DNA of 64,000 nt. It comes from Alphaproteobacteria bacterium. Its GTDB lineage: Bacteria; Pseudomonadota; Alphaproteobacteria; Micropepsales; Micropepsaceae. Below the pieces are notes generated by a model, which was given only the letters and a program-made list of their open reading frames with translations, ran no database searches and was not told the DNA's origin. How positions within the stretch are numbered: position 1 is the stretch's first letter; each line of letters begins with the position of its first letter. A program made the position numbers and the translations under genes. The stretch lies in assembly GCA_021325375.1 (NCBI GenBank), contig JAJPHG010000018.1, positions 148,730 to 212,729 on the forward strand. The letters are read 5' to 3'. Shown one piece after another: positions 57,227 through 64,000 of this stretch.

Positions 57227-59428
57227 ATGTCGATCGCCACCCTTGAAGAATTGCGCGCCGAGTTGATCGTCCTCGAGGAGAGGATCGACGCCGGCGCGTT
57301 CGTGGACTCCGACCGGTTGCGCGCGCTCGCGCCGGCGGCGCGGCATTGGGCCAGGCAGTCGGACGAGGCCCATCCCATACCGCGCCTAGCGCGCCTGATG
57401 ATGCGCACCAACGCGTCCTCGGCGGCGCGCGACCTTCTGGAGTTCGCCCGCCCGATCGCGCGCGACGAGGATTGCTCCATCGCGCTGATGCTGGCCAATG
57501 CCACGGCCGCCTGCGGCGACCACAGGCGGGCGCTCGCGATCCTGGCGCCCCTGGCCGACGCGAATTCCGCCAACGCGCAGCTTGCCGCGCGCGCCGCCGA
57601 GCTTCACGCGCGTCTCGGCAACGCCGAGGAGAGCCTCAGGCTTTATGCGCGGGCAGCCAAGCTCGACAAGGGCCGCAAGCCGCAGCTTCTGAACGCGCTC
57701 ATCGCGGCCGGCCGCGGCGGCGACGCGCTGGACGAGGCGCGCAAGGCGCTCGTCGAGCGGCAGGACGATCCGGCGACGCGCATCGCCTGGTTCAAGGCGC
57801 TGGCGAAATTCTCGGGCGACAGGGACGAGATCGCGCGCGCCCGCGCCGATCTGCTCGCCTGGCTGCCCGACGATCTGGCCGGTTCGCTGTGGCGCGCACA
57901 TCTCTTCAGGATGGAGCAGGACGACGAAGCCGCCTTCGCCGAGCTCAACGCCGCTTTCGCGCGCTGGCCGAACGACGGGGGCTTGCGCAAAGCACGTGCC
58001 GCGGCGGCGCTGGCGCTCGGCTTCTGGGGCCGCGACGCGGGCGCGATCTACGACGCCGTTTCCGTGTCGCTCGACGCGCCAGACCTGCGCGCGCAGATCG
58101 CGCGGGCGGACAAGCTCCTGCGCGCGTTCGGCGGCTCGCTCGGAAAGGCCGCGGCGGACAGCGGCGCTTTCGCCCATGTGCGCTCGCCGGAAAGCGTCTT
58201 CGCGCTGGTGGCGGACGAGAAGCCCGCCGCACCCGAGAGCGGACGCGGCAAGGGGCTCGCGATGATCGCCCATTCGCTCACCGCCGGCGGCGCGGAGCGG
58301 ATCGTGGCCACCCTGTTCCGTCACCTGCGCGAGAGCGGGCGCTTCGATTGGGTCAAGCTTTATCTGCTCAATCTCTCCGAGACGGACGGCAGCGACTTCT
58401 ATCTGCCGCTGACCGGCATCGACCGCGCGGACGTCGTGCTCCTCGACCGCGGCTGCAGGATAGAGGAGCCGTTCGACTTCCTGGCCCTCGACGCCGCGCG
58501 CACCGCGCAGGCCATCCACGACCAGCTCGTGAAGGACAAGCCCGCCATCGTGCACGCGTCGCTGGAGCCGCTGACGCTCACCGCCGGGCTCGCCGCGCTG
58601 AAGGCCCGCGTGCCGCGCATCGTCCTGCACACGCACAACATGCGGCCCACCGATCTTTATCCGGGCGCGCCCCAGCCGCCGCGCTGGCGCGATTGCTACC
58701 GCTCCATGCTCGCGCGCGCGGAGGTGCGGCTGGTGGGCTGCGCGCGGGCCTCGATGGAGGACTACGCCGATTGGATCGGGCTCGGCGCGATGGACAAGCT
58801 CCACACCGTCTACAACGGATTGGATTTCGAGCAATTCCAGCCGGCGTCCGATGCGCAGATTCCAGCCCGGCTGCGCGCCGCGCTCGGCATCGGCCGCGAC
58901 GCGCCCGTGATCGGCACGGCGTTCAAGTTCCGCGAGGAGAAACGTCCCGCGCTCTGGGTCGAGGCGGCGCTCAAGGTGCTTGAGAAGCACGCCGATGTGC
59001 GCTTCGTGATGTTCGGCGACGGGCCGCTGCTGGCGCCGGTCAGGGAGCTAACGGCCGCGAAAGGCGCGCAAGCGAGTTTCGTTTTCCCAGGCCTCGTGCC
59101 CGATCTCAATCGCTGGCTGCCGATGCTCGACCTCTTCATGCTGTGCTCGAGCTCGGAGGCGCTGCCCAACGTGCTGCTCGAGGCGCAGGCCTGCGGCGTG
59201 CCGGTGATCGCCTATCACGTCGGCGGCATCGCAGAGACGATGATCGACGGCGAGACCGGCATCCTCGTGCGCGAGGACGGCGCCGCGGCGCTTGCCGCCG
59301 CACTGCTGCGCGCCATCGGCGATCCGGACTGGCGCAAGGGCGCGGCGTGCGCGGGTGCGGCCTTCGTGCGCGAGCGCTTCAGCACGCAGAACATGACGCG
59401 GAGCGTGAGCGATGTACTGCTGGGCTGA
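57227..59428 (+). CDS. TPR-glycosyltransferase, family 4 type (733 residues)
   Basis: The N-terminal 330 residues are TPR-like (EELRAELIVLEERIDAGAFV; ALMLANATAACGDHRRALAI). The GT-B domain begins at GLAMIAHSLTAGGAERIVAT, has RLVGCARASMEDYADWIGLG, TVYNGLDFEQF, GTAFKFREEKRPALWVEAAL, and the donor motif SSSEALPNVLLEAQACGVPV with HVGGIAETMIDGETGILV. It is homologous in layout to the divergent 928-residue enzyme; the two likely add different sugars to one glycan. Its stop lies 3 bp before the next gene. Confidence 0.85.
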   Translation: MSIATLEELRAELIVLEERIDAGAFVDSDRLRALAPAARHWARQSDEAHPIPRLARLMMRTNASSAARDLLEFARPIARDEDCSIALMLANATAACGDHRRALAILAPLADANSANAQLAARAAELHARLGNAEESLRLYARAAKLDKGRKPQLLNALIAAGRGGDALDEARKALVERQDDPATRIAWFKALAKFSGDRDEIARARADLLAWLPDDLAGSLWRAHLFRMEQDDEAAFAELNAAFARWPNDGGLRKARAAAALALGFWGRDAGAIYDAVSVSLDAPDLRAQIARADKLLRAFGGSLGKAAADSGAFAHVRSPESVFALVADEKPAAPESGRGKGLAMIAHSLTAGGAERIVATLFRHLRESGRFDWVKLYLLNLSETDGSDFYLPLTGIDRADVVLLDRGCRIEEPFDFLALDAARTAQAIHDQLVKDKPAIVHASLEPLTLTAGLAALKARVPRIVLHTHNMRPTDLYPGAPQPPRWRDCYRSMLARAEVRLVGCARASMEDYADWIGLGAMDKLHTVYNGLDFEQFQPASDAQIPARLRAALGIGRDAPVIGTAFKFREEKRPALWVEAALKVLEKHADVRFVMFGDGPLLAPVRELTAAKGAQASFVFPGLVPDLNRWLPMLDLFMLCSSSEALPNVLLEAQACGVPVIAYHVGGIAETMIDGETGILVREDGAAALAAALLRAIGDPDWRKGAACAGAAFVRERFSTQNMTRSVSDVLLG

Positions 59429-59431
59429 GCC

Positions 59432-59923
59432 ATGCGGCGCGACCTGATCCGCCATCCCGATTTCCCGTGCGCCGCCGTCGAGCGGCTCACGACGGACATC
59501 GCGGGCACGGGCACTTCGCTGCTGGTGGACTATCATCTCACCGGCGATGTCGGGGCGCTCGCACTGCCTGCCATCGCCGCGCCTGAGCGCGTGAATGAGC
59601 TCTGGCAGCACACTTGCTTCGAAGTGTTCGTGCACCCGATGCCGGGCACGACCTATCTCGAATTCAATCTCGCGCCGTCGACGCGCTGGGCGGCCTATCA
59701 CTTCGACGACATCCGGCAAGGCATGCGCGACGCCGACGTGCCGCCGCCCGTCATCGACATCGAACGCAGCGCCGAAAGCCTCGTCCTGCGCGCGACGCTG
59801 ACGGTGCCGGACGGCCCGTTGTATCTGAGACTTTGTGCGGTGATCGAGGAACGCAGCGGCGCGCGGTCCTACTGGGCGTTTGCCCATCCGGCCGGCAAAC
59901 CCGATTTCCATCATTCCGATTGA
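59432..59923 (+). CDS. DOMON-like domain protein
   Basis: 163 residues of beta-sandwich pattern matching the DOMON-like (type 9) family: RVNELWQHTCFEVFVHPMPG, TTYLEFNLAPSTRWAAYHFD and RLCAVIEERSGARSYWAFAH, with the end GKPDFHHSD. Family members are thought to bind haem or sugars, but this group's role is not established. No signal peptide. It is 3 bp downstream of the glycosyltransferase and 32 bp upstream of the NamZ gene. Confidence 0.8.
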   Translation: MRRDLIRHPDFPCAAVERLTTDIAGTGTSLLVDYHLTGDVGALALPAIAAPERVNELWQHTCFEVFVHPMPGTTYLEFNLAPSTRWAAYHFDDIRQGMRDADVPPPVIDIERSAESLVLRATLTVPDGPLYLRLCAVIEERSGARSYWAFAHPAGKPDFHHSD

Positions 59924-59955
59924 TTTGCGCTCGAACTTCCAGCAGCGTGCGCGCG

Positions 59956-61158
59956 ATGAAATTCGGCATCGACCGCCTTCTCGAAGAGCCCTCGCTGCGC
60001 GCGCCGCTCAAAGGCAAGCGCGTGGCGCTGGTCGCACACCCGGCCTCCGTGACCAGGGACCTTACCCATTCGCTCGACGCGCTCATGGCTTTGGGCGACG
60101 TCAGGATCTCCTCGGCCTTCGGTCCGCAGCACGGCATGCGCGGCGACAAGCAGGACAACATGGTGGAGTCGGCGGACTTCGACGATCCCGTGCACGGCAT
60201 CCCGGTGTTCAGTCTCTACGGCGAGACGCGCAAGCCGACAGGCCAGATGCTCTCCACTTTCGACGTGGTGCTCGTCGACCTGCAGGATCTCGGCTGCCGC
60301 ATCTATACCTTCGTCACGACGCTGCGCTACATGCTCGAGGCCGCGGCCCAGAAGGGCAAGGCGGTGTGGGTTCTCGACCGTCCCAACCCCGCCGGCCGGC
60401 CGGTGGAAGGTCTTCGGCTGCGCGGCGGCTGGGAGAGCTTCGTCGGCGCGGGAGCTCTTCCCATGCGCCACGGACTGACGCTCGGCGAGCTGGGGTTGTG
60501 GTTCATCGACACGCTCAAGCTCGACGTCGACTATCGCGTCGTCGAGATGGAAGGCTGGCAGCCGGAAGCAGCACCCGGCCACGGCTGGCCGCTCGGCGAG
60601 CGCGCCTGGATCAATCCGAGCCCCAACGCGGCCAATCTCTGGATGGCGCGCGCCTATGCGGGGACGGTGATGCTGGAGGGCACGACGCTGTCGGAAGGCC
60701 GCGGCACGACGCGCCCGCTCGAATTGTTCGGCGCGCCCGACATCGAGGCGCGCCGCGTGCTGGCCGAGATGCGCGCTCTCGCGCCGGAGTGGCTCGATGG
60801 CTGCCGCCTGCGCGAATGCTGGTTCGAGCCCACCTTCCACAAGCACAAGGGCCGGCTCTGCAACGGCGTGCAGATCCACACCGAGGATGCGAGCTACGGC
60901 CACGCCGCGTTCCGGCCCTGGCGCCTGCAGGCGCTGGCGTTCAAGGCGATCCGGCGCCTCTATCCGGACTACCCGCTGTGGCGCGACTTCGCCTACGAAT
61001 ACGAGCACGGCAAGCTCGCCATCGACGTGATCAACGGTAGCCCCTTGCTGCGTGAATGGGTCGACGACGCCTCGGCGACACCCGCCGACCTCGACGCGCT
61101 CACGCTCCCCGACGAGCAGGCATGGGATGCCGAACGCGGGGCCTATCTGCGGTATTGA
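59956..61158 (+). CDS. namZ: NamZ-type exo-beta-N-acetylmuramidase (DUF1343)
   Basis: 400 residues from ATG 59956. The family pattern is clear: KGKRVALVAHPASVTRDLTH, FGPQHGMRGDKQDNM, FSLYGETRKPTGQML, DVVLVDLQDLGCRIYTFVTT, RPNPAGRPVEGLRL and NPSPNAANLWMARAYAGTVM, then LEGTTLSEGRGTTRPLELFG. DUF1343 enzymes such as NamZ remove terminal N-acetylmuramic acid from peptidoglycan fragments. No clear signal peptide, so it may act in the cytoplasm on recycled fragments. Confidence 0.85.
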   Translation: MKFGIDRLLEEPSLRAPLKGKRVALVAHPASVTRDLTHSLDALMALGDVRISSAFGPQHGMRGDKQDNMVESADFDDPVHGIPVFSLYGETRKPTGQMLSTFDVVLVDLQDLGCRIYTFVTTLRYMLEAAAQKGKAVWVLDRPNPAGRPVEGLRLRGGWESFVGAGALPMRHGLTLGELGLWFIDTLKLDVDYRVVEMEGWQPEAAPGHGWPLGERAWINPSPNAANLWMARAYAGTVMLEGTTLSEGRGTTRPLELFGAPDIEARRVLAEMRALAPEWLDGCRLRECWFEPTFHKHKGRLCNGVQIHTEDASYGHAAFRPWRLQALAFKAIRRLYPDYPLWRDFAYEYEHGKLAIDVINGSPLLREWVDDASATPADLDALTLPDEQAWDAERGAYLRY

Positions 61159-61161
61159 ACT

Positions 61162-62088
61162 CTACTCGCCGTTCACGCCCTTGGTCATGTCCTTGGCGTA
61201 TTCCTTGACCTGATCGGTACCCGCGATCTGGTCGAAGATCCACAGCCACGCGCCGGTGATCCCGCATTGGCTGTGCCAGGTCTTGAGCTGGGCCTCCGCC
61301 GCGGTGGGCGTCTTGAAGGGCGGCGCGCCGGGCTGGTCCGACAGGCCGGGAAAGACCGGCACGTCGCCGAAATCCCATTCCGACGAGCACGGCGAGTTGC
61401 CCTGGCCGCCGGCGAAGGTCTGCAGATGGATGCCGTCCACCAGGCTGGGCATCTGGGTGTTGATCTGCGAGACGACCGACGTCCAGTAGGTGTTGTTGGT
61501 GTAGGGGTTCATCGTCACGTGATAGCCGAGCCCGCCCAGCATCAGCGCGAACTTGACCGTGGATTCGCTGTCGTAGCTGTTCTCGTCGTCGAAATCGATC
61601 GCGTCGATCGGCAGCGCCTTCGCGATCGCCGCGAAATCCTTGTACAGGATGCTCTTCTTGCCGGTGCCCTGTGAATCGATCAGCGCCTTGATGTTCTCGA
61701 AATCGCCGAAATTCGACGAGCCGATGCTGAGCGTGATGCGCGTCACCTTGCCCGTCTTGATGTTCTTCAGCGCCTTGGCGAATTTCGGCCAGGTCTGGTC
61801 GCCGATATATTTGCCGCCCGAGGTCAGCGGGAACTCGCCGTTGAGGTTCAGATCGCCGCTCGCGTTGACCTCGACGCTCCACACCAGCAGCTCGGTGAAG
61901 CCGGCCGTCTTCAGCTCCTTGATGTTGGTCTTGTCGTCGTTCTTGTAGACCGGGCCGCCGCCCAGGATGCCGACATAGCCGGTCTGCGCCGCGGCGCTCT
62001 GCGCCAACAGCGCCGCGCCGGCGAGCACGAGGGCCGCCGTCAGGCGCTGCAGGAGGCTCTTTCCTTGGGTCTTGGCGCGGGAAACCAT
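61162..62088 (-). CDS. secreted GH18-like glycoside hydrolase
   Basis: 308 residues. A signal peptide (LLQRLTAALVLAGAALLAQS, cleavage near AAA-QT) is followed by a TIM-barrel-like protein whose strand IDAIDFDDENSYD matches the GH18 active-site pattern DxxDxD/E. Also seen are TRITLSIGSSNFGDFENIK, YHVTMNPYTNNTYWTSVVSQ and GAWLWIFDQIAG. GH18 enzymes hydrolyse chitin or related N-acetyl-glucosamine polymers. Its end faces that of the NamZ gene 3 bp away. Activity is likely but the substrate is unproven. Confidence 0.75.
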   Translation of the reverse strand: MVSRAKTQGKSLLQRLTAALVLAGAALLAQSAAAQTGYVGILGGGPVYKNDDKTNIKELKTAGFTELLVWSVEVNASGDLNLNGEFPLTSGGKYIGDQTWPKFAKALKNIKTGKVTRITLSIGSSNFGDFENIKALIDSQGTGKKSILYKDFAAIAKALPIDAIDFDDENSYDSESTVKFALMLGGLGYHVTMNPYTNNTYWTSVVSQINTQMPSLVDGIHLQTFAGGQGNSPCSSEWDFGDVPVFPGLSDQPGAPPFKTPTAAEAQLKTWHSQCGITGAWLWIFDQIAGTDQVKEYAKDMTKGVNGE

Positions 62089-62258
62089 GGTGAAATCCTC
62101 CGGTTTGGCTGGTTCGAGCGAGGGCGTGCCGGTATTTTTGCCCTAATCCGTCGGGCGCGCACAAGAGCGGTTCACAACTGCGTCAGCCGCGGCCATGGGC
62201 GTTGAACAATCGCCAAGGATGGAGAAGGCTGATCGAAATGCAGCGCGGGGGCTGGACG

Positions 62259-62948
62259 ATGGCTTCGTATAAGAGTGCGGTTATCCTTCTCGCGACAGGG
62301 CTTTGCGCGGGCGCGCCCGCCTGGGCCGCCGCTCCGGCGACCACTTATCCCGCGATGGCGCCGGTCGCTCAGTACCGGATGGCCAGTCCCGCCGATGAGA
62401 TCGCGATGGCACGCTCGGCAGCGCCGGTTTCGATCTCAGGCAGCGCGAGCGTCATGGTTCTCGGCGCCAAGGGTTACGAGACCGCGGTCACGGGCAAGAA
62501 CGGGTTCGTATGCATGGTGCTGCGCGGATGGACGGCGAATTTCGACGATCCGGTTTTCTGGAATCCGAAGATCCGCGGGCCGGTCTGCTACAACCCCGCC
62601 GCCGTGCGCTCGGTGCTGCCGCTGGTCTTGGAGCGGACGGAGTGGGTGCTCGCGGGCGTCTCGAAGTCGCAGATGCAGAGCCGCGCCAAGACGAGCGTCG
62701 CCGCCAACAGGCTGCCGGAGCCCGGCACGTTCGGCTACATGATGTCGAAAGAGCAATACGTGTCGGACCAGGGCACGCATCATTGGCACCCGCATCTGAT
62801 GTTCTACCAGGCCCATGCCAAGGCGGCCGACTGGGGCGCGGACTTGCCCGGCTCTCCGGTGTTTTCCGGCGAAGGCGATCCCGTCACGATGTATTTCGTC
62901 CCGCTCGCGAAATGGTCCGACGGATCATCCGCGGTCGATATGCACTGA
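62259..62948 (+). CDS. secreted protein of unknown function
   Basis: 229 residues from ATG 62259 (an in-frame ATG at 62238 is possible). A signal peptide (ASYKSAVILLATGLCAGAPA, cleavage near AWA-AAP) is followed by a globular protein with two cysteines likely to pair (GFVCMVLRGW; GPVCYNPAAV) and a His-rich stretch HHWHPHLMFYQAHAKAADWG, which may bind metal. The remainder is not recognised. It is divergent from the GH18-like gene. Confidence 0.7.
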   Translation: MASYKSAVILLATGLCAGAPAWAAAPATTYPAMAPVAQYRMASPADEIAMARSAAPVSISGSASVMVLGAKGYETAVTGKNGFVCMVLRGWTANFDDPVFWNPKIRGPVCYNPAAVRSVLPLVLERTEWVLAGVSKSQMQSRAKTSVAANRLPEPGTFGYMMSKEQYVSDQGTHHWHPHLMFYQAHAKAADWGADLPGSPVFSGEGDPVTMYFVPLAKWSDGSSAVDMH

Positions 62949-62957
62949 CGTCTGCCT

Positions 62958-63422
62958 CTATCGATCGAGAGTGATCTCGCGTGCTTGCGCCGTCGCCAGC
63001 AATTCGAGAAACCGAAAACTGGTCTCGCGTCCGGGCTCTTGCCGCCGCTCGACAATCGCCGCGCCTGTCTTCTGCCAGACGATTGCGACCGCATGGTGGA
63101 AAAAATCGTCCGCCACGTCGTGCGCGACTTCTTTCCGGAAAACGAGAATCCCCAAGCCGTCGAGCGTGTTGATCAGAGTGAAGACGGCTGTCCAGCGGTG
63201 GCCCAGCTGTGTCTGCAATTCCCGCCACGACAAGCCTTCGGGCACATCGTGCAGGGCGCTCAGGCCCTCGATGAGATCGCGCGAATACAGCATCTCCATG
63301 AGATGAAGCGAAACCTGCGTGGTCCGCGCCTTGGCTGCCACACGGATCTGCCATGCGCCGAAAATGACCCCGCCGACAACGGCAACCGTTGTCGCGATAT
63401 TGAGCGCGAGCGCTAAATCCAT
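62958..63422 (-). CDS. membrane-anchored protein of unknown function
   Basis: 154 residues from ATG 63422. One N-terminal membrane helix (LALNIATTVAVVGGVIFGAW) is followed by a cytosolic helical domain (LHLMEMLYSRDLIEGLSALH; WRELQTQLGHRWTAVFTLIN) similar in style to DUF4760-like proteins. Function unknown. It ends 9 bp after the stop of the convergent secreted-protein gene. Confidence 0.65.
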   Translation of the reverse strand: MDLALALNIATTVAVVGGVIFGAWQIRVAAKARTTQVSLHLMEMLYSRDLIEGLSALHDVPEGLSWRELQTQLGHRWTAVFTLINTLDGLGILVFRKEVAHDVADDFFHHAVAIVWQKTGAAIVERRQEPGRETSFRFLELLATAQAREITLDR

Positions 63423-63521
63423 GCCGTAACCCCCACGTATCTTGTTGTGGCCCGCAGCAAAATAGCGCCCGCCAGCGGACTCCGCAGAGAATCCTAATAC
63501 GCTGTTTTTACTGGGAAAACC

Positions 63522-63596
63522 TGGAGCGGGCGAACGGATTCGAACCGTCGACCCTAACCTTGGCAAGGTTATGCTCTACCCCTGAGCTACGCCCGC
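63522..63596 (-). tRNA. tRNA-Gly(GCC)
   Basis: The minus strand folds as a complete 75-nt tRNA including CCA: acceptor GCGGGCG/CGCCCGC, D stem GCTC/GAGC, anticodon stem TAACC/GGTTA with loop TTGCCAA (anticodon GCC), T arm GACGG-TTCGAAT-CCGTT. All stems pair, with one G-T wobble at most. Confidence 0.97.
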
Positions 63597-63699
63597 TTAT
63601 CCAGGTTGGGCGGGCGTTATGGCCCAGGGGAACGAAGGATTCAACAGCTAAAATAAGGCTTTGGTTTCCGTGAGGGGGCCAAGACGCTAGCATCGCGGA

Positions 63700-64000
63700 A
63701 TGAACCCGATCCCCGGCCATTCCTATGTCGCGTTTGCCTCGCTCCACGAGAAGCCGCTCACCATCGCAGGCCGCCTGAGCGGGCCCGCGCCGAACGGCGG
63801 CAAAGCGCCCGCGGTCGTCATCCTGCACGGCTCTGCCGGGCCGTCGGCGCGGGAGGCGGGCTATGCGGCGGCGCTGCGCGAGGCCGGCTTCGTGACACTG
63901 GAGCCGGACCAGTGGGCGGCGCGGGGCCTGGGCGGCGGCGACAAGGGCCGGCCGAAGACGTTCACCGAGACGCTGCCGGACGTCTTCGGCGCGCGCGCCT
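63700..64000 (+). CDS. alpha/beta hydrolase, 5' part (cut by the window end)
   Basis: 100 residues visible from ATG 63700 (MNPIPGHSYVAFASLHEKPL). The segment APAVVILHGSAGPSAREAGY has the oxyanion-hole HG motif of dienelactone-hydrolase-like enzymes, followed by ALREAGFVTLEPDQWAARG. The nucleophile Ser/Cys, Asp and His lie beyond the window. The substrate is unknown. Confidence 0.75.
   Translation, partial: MNPIPGHSYVAFASLHEKPLTIAGRLSGPAPNGGKAPAVVILHGSAGPSAREAGYAAALREAGFVTLEPDQWAARGLGGGDKGRPKTFTETLPDVFGARA

Overview
The window comes from a high-GC alphaproteobacterium. The best evidence is the run ccmE-ccmF-ccmH, degP, an OmpR-type response regulator, its histidine kinase and glnE at 21.4-31.3 kb. 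This matches the cycJKL-degP-feuPQ-glnE order known from Rhizobiales, but the genus cannot be fixed from this sequence. The intergenic repeats are also of the kind common in alphaproteobacteria.

Bases 1-7856 are the end of an integrated mobile element, visibly less GC-rich than the rest. It holds the tail of a relaxase, an iteron-like repeat region, an unrecognised 274-residue protein, a hipBA system with three evenly spaced operators, an abiEi-abiEii pair with its inverted-repeat operator, and three cargo genes of unknown function. It ends in a 3' fragment of a tRNA-Leu(CAA) gene that looks like an attachment-site scar. The intact tRNA and the integrase should lie to the left, outside the window.

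From 8 kb onward the sequence is chromosomal. In order it holds: a QueA-family enzyme; a radical-SAM protein paired with a TPR-acyltransferase-like protein; two PepSY-like secreted proteins flanking a PhoP/PhoQ-like two-component system with a candidate 11-bp-period operator; parDE; two divergent CaiB/BaiF CoA transferases; cytochrome c maturation genes, degP, feuPQ-like genes and glnE; a PotABC-type transporter without a binding protein; a DUF3494 ice-binding-like protein; a redoxin-like/2OG-oxygenase fusion; a complete type I secretion apparatus followed by an outer-membrane barrel; and ergothioneine genes egtB-egtD.

From 44.5 to 59.4 kb lies a surface-glycan-like locus: two sulfotransferase-like proteins, a large 834-residue protein, three methyltransferase-like proteins (two are divergent paralogues), a TPR protein, a UDP-glucuronate-epimerase-like enzyme and two divergent TPR-glycosyltransferases. 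The window closes with a DOMON-like protein, a NamZ-type muramidase, a GH18-like secreted protein, two small unknown proteins, tRNA-Gly(GCC) and the start of an alpha/beta hydrolase.

Several families of small palindromic repeats sit in the intergenic spaces. They include two copies of a 170-180 bp MITE-like element with 30-bp terminal inverted repeats, and hairpins that keep a 13-nt core while their stems differ. The likeliest places for undescribed biology are the island cargo genes (5.7-7.5 kb), the radical-SAM/acyltransferase-like pair (9.3-12.2 kb) and the glycan locus with its 834-residue protein.
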